A stretch of DNA of 64,000 bases from Lampris incognitus (Eukaryota > Chordata > Actinopteri > Lampriformes > Lampridae). The stretch spans positions 148,708,050 to 148,772,049 of the forward strand of contig NC_079211.1 of the NCBI RefSeq assembly GCF_029633865.1, given 5' to 3'. Made by a program: the position numbers and the translations under genes. Shown in pieces: positions 47,001-59,400 of this stretch (within the stretch, counting starts at the first letter, position 1; every line of letters starts with the position of its first letter). The notes under the pieces were generated by a model, which worked only from the letters and a program-made list of their open reading frames with translations, searched no databases and was not told the origin of the DNA.

Positions 47001-50000
47001 CTGAAAGCATTCTCCCTACGCCTCCTTCGTGGCCTGAAGGTGATGCGATCCATGCGAGGCTTCAGCGTGTAAAATAGCGAGAGCAGCCGACACGAGTTTG
47101 AAGGAAGCCGGTGTTACGGCTATCTCCTTCCTGTGGAAACGTGAGCCAGGGGAGTTATTCAACAAGAGTTCCGGCCAAATGCCATTGGGTTAATTGGGTG
47201 GGATAAGGGGGAAACCTAGAAATAGATTTATAAGAAAAAATAAAAAAAAGATCCCACGGCACTTATCACAAAGAATAGGGGGTTCCCTGGTGTCCTGGCA
47301 AAATTCCCAACCTGGCTCTCTCCATCTGGCCACCTCATCATCTTCCCCATGTAGTTGGCTCAATGATTCCTCCCTCTCCACCTCAAGCTGATGTGTGGTG
47401 AGCGTCCTGGTGCAAAATGGCTGCCGTGCATCACCTAGGTGGGTGCTACACATTGGTGGTGGTTGAAGTGAGTGACCCCCTTCAATGTGAAGTGCTTTGG
47501 GTGTCTAGAAAAGTGCTATGTAAATGTAATCCATTACTTTTTTTTTTTTAACTTTTATCAGACCACTCTGCATTCACTTTGACACATTTTGATTTTCCTC
47601 AGATTTAAGTTTCTAGGGCTGCACAGTGGTGCAGTGGTTAGCGCGGTCGCCTCACAGCAAGAAGGTCCTGAGTTCGAGCCCCGGGGTAGTCCAACCTAGG
47701 GGGTCGTCCTCTGTGGGGAGTTTGCATGTTCTCCCCGTGTCTGCGTGGGTTTCTTCCGGGTGCTCCAGTTTCCCCCCTCACAGTCCAAAGACATATAGGT
47801 CAGGTGAATCGGCCGTGCTAAATTGCTCCTTGGTGTGAATGTGTGTGTGTGTCGGCCCTGTATGATGGCCTGGCGGCCTGTTCAGGGTATCTCCCCGCCT
47901 GCTACCCAATGACTGCTGGGATAGGCTCCAGTATCCCCGCGACCCTGAGAGCAGGATAAGCGGCAGGGTAATGGATGGGTGACGTTTCTGGTGGCGTGGC
48001 CTGGTTAGCAGCGAATATGTTCTGCATCGTCTGTCTTATTTAAAGGAAGAACAAGTAGGATTTGTCAGTTGCAGTTTGTAAACACAACATTCAAAGTTGG
48101 CTCCTCCCCCATCTCAACGACACCAGAAGGACACGCCCCCTGATCGCCGTAGCCAGAACACATCCCAGTGTACAGGCCAACTCCGCGTTGCTCTTCATCC
48201 CCATCCTCTCCCTCAGTGTTCGCCAGCGGGTGAAAGCCAACTCCAGATTCAGTCTGGTGCTGGAATGAGCTTCGTCCGCTGGGTGTTTCACCTCGCTATA
48301 TTTGTGTCTTTTTGGCGCTGTGTCAGCCATTGTCATTAAAAAATGACTTTTTCTTTTTTGTGATCAAATGTTTTTTTTTAATTTAAACGAGAGAGAAAAT
48401 ATTTATTTTCGTAATTATTAGTGCAAAGTCAAGTCAACTTTATTTGTGTAGCCCATTATCACAAATTACAAATGTGCCTCAGGGGGCTTTACAGCAACAC
48501 AACATCCTGTCCTTAGACCCTCACATCACATAAGCAACAACTCCCTAAAAACAATAAAGAATGCGATAAATTAATATATTCCAAAATCTGTCTAAAATAA
48601 TGTTGTTTTTAGTTTTTACTGTGAAAAGTACCTGGTGGATCCCGCACCTTCAGCTCTCAGATGGTTCACCACATGGAAGATGGAGAACCTGCATTAGCAG
48701 ATTGCTTGGAACTACTAATAATTATTTATGAATAATGGTTAATAATGGCATTACAACAACGTGTAAAAACAAGATGAAATTAAAGCTCGGAGCGGACATG
48801 TCTGAAGATGAAGGTCAAGTTTAGACCCAGAGTCTTCATGGTTCAGGTTAGAAGTAACCTGATGGTCTAGTTGGGTAAGTGCTGTTAGGACGAGGTTAAA
48901 TATAGATTAAAAAAAAAAACAGGGACATATATTTAATGTATGCTCTCAAATCTGTAAACAGACCGTAACCCCCTGATTTTCACACAGCCATCTTTGACAT
49001 ACTGCCCCCTAACTGTAAGGTCACAACTCTGCAGGCAGATGCTCTAGCATGTGCTTCATTGCTCGCAGACTTATTCTTTGAACTGGAAATCGAATAAAGC
49101 TCCATCATTTCTGCAGTAGATAAGGGAGGTGCTGTCCTTTCTACCAACACGGGGATCACCGGCTTGAATCCCCGTGTTACATGTGGGGAGTCCGGGTAGC
49201 ATAGCGGTCTATTCCATTACCTACCAACACGGGGATCGCCGGATCGGATCCCTGTGTTACCTCCGGCTTGGTCGGGCGTCCCTATAGACACAATTGGCCG
49301 CATCTGCAGGTGGGAAGCCGGATGTGGGTATGTGTCCTGGTCACTGCACTAGTGCCTCATCTGGTTGGTCAGGGCGCCTGCTCGGCGGGGGGGGGGGGGG
49401 AATAGCGTGATCCTCCCATGCGCTACATCCCCCTGGTGAAACTCCTCACTGTCAGGTGAAAAGAAGCGGCTGGTGACTCCACATGTATGGGAGGAGGCAT
49501 GTGGTAGTCTGCAGCCCTCCCCGGATCAGCAGAGGGGGTGGAGCAGAGACCGGGACGGCTCGGAAGAGTGGGGTAATTAGCCGGATACAATTGGGGAGGA
49601 AAAAATCAAAAATCTCCACAAAAAAAAAATGAAGACACTAGATACGACACTCCAAACCATATTAATGAGATGGTTATTAATATTTTCAAGTGCCTGCATA
49701 TGTTAACAAATGCGTTATAAGCGCTCATAAGTGTCCTGTTACTCTTTTATTAATCACTGTTTACAGCTACTCATTATGAAGCGTTATCGAAACGAAGGTT
49801 TGATGTTTTCCAGAGAATCCTCGGCTCTAAACTGGATCCGAAGGTGCAGTATTTTGGGAGGTCTCTGGATACTTATGGAGATCTGAATGGCGACACCATA
49901 CCGGACATATCGGTCGGGACACATGGAAAAGTGGTCCAGCTCTGGTGAGGAAAGCGATATTCCCAAATAGTCACTCGTCCAAACGTGTGTGGGGTTGATG

Positions 50001-50570
50001 GGGAGTCCCTGGGTGGTTATGAGCTGAGGCGGTGACCGATGCCGCATCAGCACAGCGTGTTGCATGTGTCAGGTTCGATCAGTTCGATTGATCGTCTCAC
50101 AAAGTGGCCCGGAGGGAACTGATTGTGATGTGCATTGTTGTCTTTCAGGTCTCGTGGCGTAGCCGCCGTCACAGCCAAAGCCTCTTTCACGCCGGATAAA
50201 ATCAGCATTCTGAGTAAGCCTTGTGTGATTAACGGACGTAAGCTGTCCTGTTTCAACACCAAGCTGTGTTTCACCGCCGCATTCAAGCCCAGAAGCCAAG
50301 TCGGACCCCTCGGTAACTCGGACCACGACCAGCTTTAAAGAAACAAAGCTGGACATTTAACTTTGCTGCCTCTTTAACCCGTTTATGGTCATGGTGGACG
50401 TTTTGAAATTCCTTAACTACAGTTGTTCCCTCACCTCATCTCGGCACAGATGGACGAGAAAAAAAAGATTTCAACCAAAACATTTTAAACTGCGATATTT
50501 ATTTTTCTTGATGCACTTTTCTTTAGTCTCTGCACACAAGGGGTTACTGTTTTGTAGATTCCTTATGTTT

Positions 50571-50650
<80 letters not shown>

Positions 50651-53194
50651 GGATGATGTGGGGATCGTGAATCAGGAAGTGCGGTGGATTAACGAGGAAG
50701 TGAGGGCAGCTATGAAGAGGAGGTTTATGGATGTGGTGAGGGAGGGCAGGCAGGTGGTTGGTGTGATAGAGGAATATGCAGAGGACAGGAAGAGACGGAA
50801 ACAGATGATCCGCTGTGGCGCCCTCTGACGAGTCCGTTTATGTAAACGCCATCGACGACTGCTGCTGGCATGTCAGGGTCTTGAAGGGTTGTCCATGTCA
50901 TAGTGGAAGATTTCAACCACCAGTCCCTAATCACTTGTCCCTAGGTGTGACTGTGTCGGCCCTGTGATGGACTGGCAGCGTGTCCAGGGTGTCTCTCCGC
51001 CTGCTGCCCAATGGCTGCTGGGATAGGCTCCAGCAGCCCCAGCTGGGATAAGCGGCTTGGATGATGGATGGATGGATAAACAGATAGACGCTGAGTAATG
51101 ACAATGAGGAAAAGGCTCTAGAGCCAAAACTAGAACGAGCTGAAGGAAGTGAATGGTATAGTCAAGTACAGAACAAGTCAAATTAAAAGAAAATGTGGTG
51201 TCGGTGTCCCTTCTGGTATTTCTGGTTGGAAAAATACTTTTAAGTTAATTTTGCTATTTTCTGTCATTTCCGGAAAATGAAAAATGTGGCAAACAAAACA
51301 CAACAGACAGTGAAGATGAGAGTTATCGCTAATGTCAAACTTCAGATGCAACGCTATGTGGACTCCACCGTGGACTCCACCGACACCAGATTTCCTGAAA
51401 TTTAAATGGGAAAAAGTCTGTAAACGGGTTAAAAATGGAAATAGTGTTTGCATCCAAATTGTGTTTTTCTTTTTCTATTTGATTTTGTCAAAACATTGAG
51501 CCTGGAACTGTCTCTTTTTACTTGTCTGTCAGACTTCTCCTACAACTTGACTCTGGATGCCGACTTGCAGTCCTCCCGCGTGACCTCCCGTGGGCTGTTC
51601 AGCCTAAACAATGAACGCCTCATCTCCAGAAATGCTCAGATATCATCCCAGCCTGTGTGCCAAGACTACCAGGTCTACGTTCAGGTGAGCAGCGAGTCAC
51701 ATGACCTTTTGTGGTTGAAGGTGAGAAGTCGTTGCTGTGTGTCAGATGCATGAAGATGAAACTGACGTAGCTGTAGTCTTTATGCGTGAAAGGAAGGTGT
51801 TTGTTGGAATATCACTGACCTGATGAATGGGCGTTGGGTAGCGTGGCAGTCTGTTCCGTTCCCAGACAGCAAAACTGCTGTGGCCCGGACCCGTCCCACA
51901 CCCGACACTTTCATCCGGCCCACATACCGCGTGGAATGATGGCACTTGGGCGGTCTGCTCCTGTTTGCCAGATCTGGGCCAGAACCAAGCCTTAGCAATG
52001 CCGCATGTGCCACATGTTTGCCAAAGGTGGCCCATATTTGTTTTGTGATATTTGGGGCATATTCACCATTTACCACACGGGGCCACTTCAGGGTCACATC
52101 CAGATCACATGTTGCCCAGAGCAACGCATCTTTGCCAAAAAACACCACATTTGATTTGGCATATTTGGGTCATATTTGCTATTATATATGTGGGCCACTT
52201 CAGGCTCACATCCATTTTGTCAGGGCCAGAAGAAGGCCATCAGTGCTGCATCACTGCCTGAAGTGGCCCACATCCGGATGCTATCTGGGTTGCCTACCAA
52301 CACGGGGATCGCCAGTTTGAATCCCCGTGTTACCTCTGGCTTGGTCGGGCGTCCCTACAGACACAATTGGCCATATCTGCGGGTGGGAAGCCGGATGTGG
52401 GTATGTGACCTGGTCGCTGCACTAGCACCTCCTCTGGTCGGTCGGGGCGCCTGTTTGGGGGTGGAGGGGGATAGTGTGATCCTCCCACGCGCTACGTCCC
52501 CCTGGTGAAACTCCTCACTGTCAGGTGAAAAGAAGCGGCTGGTGACTCCACATGTATCGGAGGAGGCATGTGGTAGTCTGCAGCCCTCCCCGGATCAGCA
52601 GAGGGGGTGGAGCAGCGACCGGGACGGCTCGGAAGAGTGGGGTAATTGGCCGAATACAATTGGGGAGAAAAAGGGGGAAAATAAAAAAAAAGTAAAGATA
52701 AATGTGCAGTTTTTGGAAATACTATCTATTACTGAAGATGATATGCTCTTCATTCATCTGTGGTGTCCCCAATAGGAAACTCTAGATTTTGTCAACTCCA
52801 TCAGTCTGAAGGTAGATGTTGGTCTACAGAAGCAGGACGTGAACCCTGTCCTGGACGTCTTCTCACCCAGCGCCTGGGAGTTCTTTGTAAGTGTAACACA
52901 AAGACAAATGTTGTGTCTCTTCTTTACTGCCATCACAGTTACGTCTAATGATGCATGTCAGGTGAAAGATGGCTCGACAGTCTGGGTCTTCATGTGATGT
53001 GGACCCTGATTTTGGTCACCTGCTCGGTATTTAAAGCTCCCCGTGACGGTTGAAGAAAAAGAATAAGCGTGTTATTCTGCAAGAACTGTTTGTTGTTTCC
53101 ATTTGAAACAACAAGGTGGGAATGTCGCGTTGTCCCTGTTTCATGATTACTAACCAGCTCCCGAAACCAGACAGGGAACATGAGTCATGCAGTG

Positions 53195-53225
<31 letters not shown>

Positions 53226-56200
53226 CCTGCTTGCTACTCTTCATGCTGGAGCAACAACCATGTTTATGCATGAGAACTTGTAAACTTGTGAAACTTGTAC
53301 ACAGACTAGACAGACATACAGGTAAACAGCCTGACAAACTTATAATACATTTACTACACTTAATATTAGGGCAGGCAGACAGACAGACAGTCATAGACAA
53401 GACCGGTAGATGGATAGATTGATACTTGCCCTTGTGGAGGAAATTCTTCTCCAGAGCTGGTGATAATTACACACAGCCAGATAGAAAAATACACCCTTCT
53501 TCAAACAAACCAAACAAACACACGTCATGGACACACACACGGCCACCTGGTGCTCACCACAACACTCAAGAGTTGTTTCCTTTTTTTTTCCAAGGATGAC
53601 AAAACTCAAATAGGTATGAGGCCAGTGAAGTCATGTAAGTGATAGATTAGCAGGTGGGTATGGTATGAGGAAGTCGGGAGTGGCAGAGAAGTATGTAGGG
53701 GTGGTGCAGGATATGTATGAGGGAAGTGTAACAGTGGTGAGGTGTGCGGTAGGAGTGACGGGTGGGTTCAAGGTGGAGGTGGGATTACATCAAGGATCGG
53801 CTCTGAGCCCTTTCTTGTTTGCAGTGGTGATGGACAGGTTGACGGACGAGATCAGACAGGAGTCTCCGTGGACGATGATGTTTGAGGATGACATTGTGAT
53901 CTGTAGTGAGAGTAGGGTGCAGGTGGAGGAGAGCCTGGAGAGGTGGAGGTATGCACTGGAGAGAAGAGGAATGAGAGTCAGTAGGAGCAAGATGGAATAC
54001 CTATGCATGAATGAGAGGGAGGACAGTGGAATGGCGAGGATGCAAGGAGTGGAGGTGACGAAGGCGGATGAATTTAAATACTTGGGGTCAACTGTTCAAA
54101 GTAACGGGGAGTGCAGAAGAGAGGTGAAGAAGAGAGTGCAGGCAGGGTGGAGTGGGTGGAGAAGAGTGTCAGGAGTGATTTGTGACAGAAGGGTACCAGC
54201 AAGAGTTAAAGGGGAGGTTTACAAGATGGTTGGGAGACCAGCTATGTTGTATGGTTTGGAGACAGTGGTACTGATGAAAAGACAGGAGGTGGAGCTGGAG
54301 GTGGCAGAGGTGAAGATAAGATTTTCATTGGGAGTGATGAAGAAGGACAGGATTAGGAACGAGTATATTAGAGGGACCGCTCAGGTTGGACGGTTTGGAG
54401 ACAAAGCAAGAGAGACAAGATGGAGATGGTTTGGACATGTGTGGAGGAGAGGTGCTGGGTATATTGGGAGAAGGATGCTGAATATGGAGCTGCCAGGGAA
54501 GAGGAGAAGAGGAAGGCCAAAGAGGAGGTTTATGGATGTGCTGAGGGACAACATGCAGGTGGTTGGTGTGACAGAGGAAGATGCAGAGGACAGGAAGAGA
54601 TGGAAATGGATGATCCGCTGTGGCGAGCCCTAACGGGAGCAACTGAAAGTAGTAGTAGTATTAATAGTAGTAGTTGTAGCAGGAAGAAAATGAAAACGGA
54701 ATGATAGAAGCAGGAAGCAGAATCAAACACAAATAACATATTGTCCCTACATCATGTCCTCAGGTCCCCTTTTCAAAAGACTGCGGCTCGGATGACGTTT
54801 GTGTGAGCGACCTGGTGTTGGCGGTGAAGAAAGGAGCCGAGGTGCCCAGGTAACCAGGCAACAACCTGTCACATGACTACTACATACGGTACATCACTGC
54901 ACTCCTTGTTTTGGAGATGCTCGTTGGGGATTTTTTTTTTCCCCCCCAATTGTATCCAGCCAATTACCCCACTCTTCCGAGCCGTCCCGGTCTCTGCTCC
55001 ACCCCCTCTGCCGATCCGGGGAGGGCTGCAGACTACCACATGCCTCCTCCGATACATGTGGAGTCGCCAGCCGCTTCTTTTCACCTGACAGTGAGGAGTT
55101 TCACCAGGGGGACGTAGCGCGTGGGAGGATCACGCTATTCCCCCCCCAGTTCCCTCTCTCCCCCAAACAGGCGTCCCGACCGACCAGAGGAGGCGCTAGT
55201 GCAGCGACCAGGACACACACCCACATTGGGCTTCCCACCCGCAGACACGGCCAATTGTGTCTGTAGGGACGCCCGACCAAGCTGGAGGTAACACGGGGAT
55301 TCGAACCGCCAATCCCCATGTTGGTAGGTAACAGAATAGACCGCCACGCCACCCAGACGCCCTACTCGTTGGGGATTTGATACCAGGATCAGGACCCAGT
55401 TGGGTCATCAGATCCAAATTTAAAATGAGGCTGTGTGTGACAGAGCAAGTTCAGATGAAAAACAAGCAATTTTCTTATTTGTGATGCATGTTCAAAACCG
55501 GTTGTACCAATTGTATTTACTTAGACATCTGGAAAACACTTGACCAGCTCTCCTAGTGTTTTTATCTCTCTACCATATACATGGTGTTTATTTTTGGTGT
55601 GACGATAATTCTTTTTCATCTGAATGTCATGTCTCCAGTAGTGTACATGTAAAATCTAAATATCAGTCACCGTTGATTTTTTTATTGATGGGCCAGTAGG
55701 GGGCAGTCTTCCCTCTGGTCCGAATAAAAAAATAAAAACAACAAATATCAAATCCCAATGCCCCAGTGCAGTGAGGGGGGACACTGTGCTGTAGGAGAAG
55801 CTGTCCTTGGGATGAGATGTTAAACTGCGGTCCTGACTCACTGTGGTCATTAAAGATCCCATGGCACTTATCACAAAGAGCAGGGGGTTCCCTGGTGTCC
55901 CACACAATGTACACACAATGTAGCTCCTTCTGGCCTTCTCTATACTTCTCCATCAACATTCTCAAAGCAAACTTTTCATCTGTGGTGCTCTTTCCTGGCA
56001 TGAAACCATACTGCTGCTCGCTAATCGTCACTTTTCCTCTTAACCTAGCTTCTATTACTCTTTCCCATATCTTCACGCTGTGGCTGATCAACTTTATACC
56101 TCTGTTGTTGCTACAGTTCTGCACATCGCCCTTGTTCTTGAAGATCGGTACCAGTATACCTCTTCTCCACTCCTCAGGCATCCTCTCACTTTCCAAGATT

Positions 56201-56387
56201 GTGTTAAACAATCTTGGAAAGTGAGAGTAAAAACTCCACTGCCATCTCTCCTAAACATATCCATGCCTCCACAGGTAGGTCATCAGGACCAACTGCCTCT
56301 CCACTCCTCATCCTCTTCATAGCTGCCCTCACTTCCTTCTTGCTGATTCACTGTACTTCCTAATTCACTATCCCCACATCATCCAAC

Positions 56388-56432
<45 letters not shown>

Positions 56433-59400
56433 GTCTTTCATCAACCCCTCAAAGTACTCCTTCCACCTTCTCAGCACACTCTCCTCCCTTGTCAGCACAT
56501 TTCCATCTCTATCCTTGATCGCCCTAACCTGCTGCACATCCTCGCCAGCTCGGTCCCTCCGTCTAGCCAATTGGTACAAGTCCTTTTCTCCTTCCTTAGT
56601 GTCTAACCTGTCATACAACTCACCATACGCCTTTTCCTTTGCCCTCGCCACCTCTCTCTTCGCTTTATGCCGCATCTCCTTGTACTCCTGTCTACTTTCT
56701 TCATCTCTGTGACTATCCCACTTCTTTGCCAACCTCTTCCTCTGTATTCTTTGCTGTTCCTCATTCTACCACCAAGTCTCTGTCGTCCTTCCTCTGTCCA
56801 GACGATACACCAAGTACCTTCCTAGCTGTCTCCCTCACTATTTCTGCAGTGGTTGCCCAGCCATTCGGCAACTCTTCACGACCACCCAGTGCCTGTCTTA
56901 ACTCCTGCGTGAACTCCACACAACAGTCTTCCTTCTTCAACTTCCACTATTTGATCCTTGGCTCTGCCTTCATTCTCTTCCTTTTCTTGGGTCTCCAGAG
57001 TCATCCTACAGACCACCATCTGATGCTGCCTATCTACTTTCTCCCCTGTCACCACCTTGCAGTCTCTAATCCCTTTCAGGTCGTGCCTCCTGCATAAGAT
57101 ATAGTCCACCTGTGTGCACCTTCCTCCACTCTTATACGACACCCTGTGTTCCTCCCTCTTCTTGAAATATGTATTCACCACAGCCATTTCCATCCGTTTT
57201 ACAAAATCCTCCACCATCTGTCCTTCTACATTCTTCTCTTTGACACCTTACCTGCCCATCACCTCCTCATCATCACCTCTGCTCTTCACCAACATGTTCA
57301 TTGAAGTCTGCTCCAATCACCACTCGCTCCTCCTTGGGTACACTCTCCACCACTTCATCCAACTCACTCCAGAATTCTTCTTTCTCTTCCATCTCACACC
57401 CAACTTGTGGGGCATATGCGCTGATAACATTCACCATCACACCTTCGATTTTCAGCTTCATACTCATCACTCTGTCTGACACTCTCTTCACCTCCAACAC
57501 ACTCTTAACATAGTCTTCCTTCAGAATGACCCCTTCCCCATTTCTCCTCCCATCCACACCATGGTAGAAGAGTTCGAACCCACCTCCAGTGCTCCTGGCT
57601 TTACTCCTCCTCCAACCACCACTAGTGCTCCTGGCTTTACTCCTCCTCCAACCACCACCAGTGCTCCTGGCCTTACTCCTCTTCCACCTGGTCTCTTGTA
57701 CACAAAGTATGCCTACCTTCCATCTCTCCATCATATCAGCCAGCTCTCTCCCTTTACCAGTCATAGGGCCAACATTCAAAGTTCCGACTCTCACCTCCTC
57801 CACACTCCTACCCTTCCTTCTCTCCCGCTGCCTCTGGACATGCCTTCCCCCTCGCCTTCTCTTTTGCCCAACAGTAGCATAGTTTTCCACTGGCACCCTG
57901 CTGGCCAACATTACCGGTGGCGGTCGTTGGTTACCTGGGCCTCGACTGATCCGGTATGGAAATCTCATTTATGATCCGCTTATGACTACTGATGCCTGCA
58001 GTACCTATGCTGTTCCCTCGACATGTCTGGGTACAGTGGTTGGTGAGGAAGAATATATTTTACATCAAATTTTCCGTATTTAGCAGCTACATTAACAAAG
58101 CCTTTCCCAGTGACGAAGTCATGGCTGTAGGTCTCTACAGTAAAGTATGACACATCTCGATATCTTGTTTAATATGTGCAGGGGGAAGTGCTTTACCTTA
58201 GAAGGAGAGCTTACTTATATGGGGAGTATGGAGCAGGTATGTTGCGTCAATCCAGAGGCGCCAGATTTGTGCTTATTGTACAAACCCCAATTCCAATGAA
58301 GTTGGGATGTTGTGTAAAACGTGAATAAAAACAGAATGCAATGATTTGCAAATCCTTTTCGACCTATATTCAATTGAATACACTACAAAGACAAGATATT
58401 TAATGTTCAAACTGATAAACTTTATTGTTTTTTGAAAATATTCACTCATTTTGAATTTGATGCTGCAACACATTCCAAAGAAGCTGGGACAGGGGCAACA
58501 AAAGACTGGGAAAGTTGAGGAATGCTCAAAAAACACCTGTTTTGGACATTCCACAGGTGAACAGGTTAATTGGAAACAGGTGAGTGTCATGATTGGGTAT
58601 AAAAGGAGCATCCCCGAAAGGCTCAGTCGTTCACAAGCAAGGATGGGGTGAGGTTCACCACTTTGGGAACAACTGCGTCAGCAAATAGTCCAACAGTTTA
58701 AGAACAACGTTTCTCAATGTACAAACACAAGGAATTTAGGGATTTCATCATCTACAGTCCATAATATCATCAAAAGATTCAGAGAATCCGGAGAAATCCC
58801 TGCACGTAAGCGGCAAGGCCCAAAACCAACACAGAGTGCCCGTGACCTTTGACCCCTCAGGCGGCACTGCATTAAAAACCGACATCATTGTGTAAAGGAT
58901 ATGACCACGTGGGCTCAGGAACACTTGGGAAAACCATCGTCAGCTAACACGGTTGGTCGCTACATCTACAAGTGCAGGTTAAACTCTACCATGCAAAGCC
59001 AAAGCCAGATATCAACACCACCCAGAAACGCTGCCGGCTTCTCTGGGCCCGAGCTCATCTGAGATGGACTGACACAAAGTGGACAAGTGTGCTGTGGTCT
59101 GACGAGTCCACATTTCACATTGTTTTTGGAAATCATGGACGTCGTGTCCTCCGGGCTAAAGAGGAAAAGGACCATCCAGATTGTTATCAGCGCAAAGTTC
59201 AAAAGCCAGCATCTGTGATGGTATGGGGTTGTGTTAGTGCCCATGGCATCATGGGTAACTTGCACATCTGTGAAGGCACTATTAATGCTGAAAGGTACAT
59301 ACAGGTTTTGGAGCAACATGTGCTGCCATCCAAGCGACGTCTTTTTCAGGGACGTCCCTGCTTATTTCAGCAAGACAATGCCAAGCCACATTCTGCAGGT

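Noticed and set aside
53655..57970. Twin-priming (5' inversion) of one RTE insertion
   Set aside because: Twin priming places the inverted 5' part before the sense 3' part; here the order is reversed and a host exon lies between.
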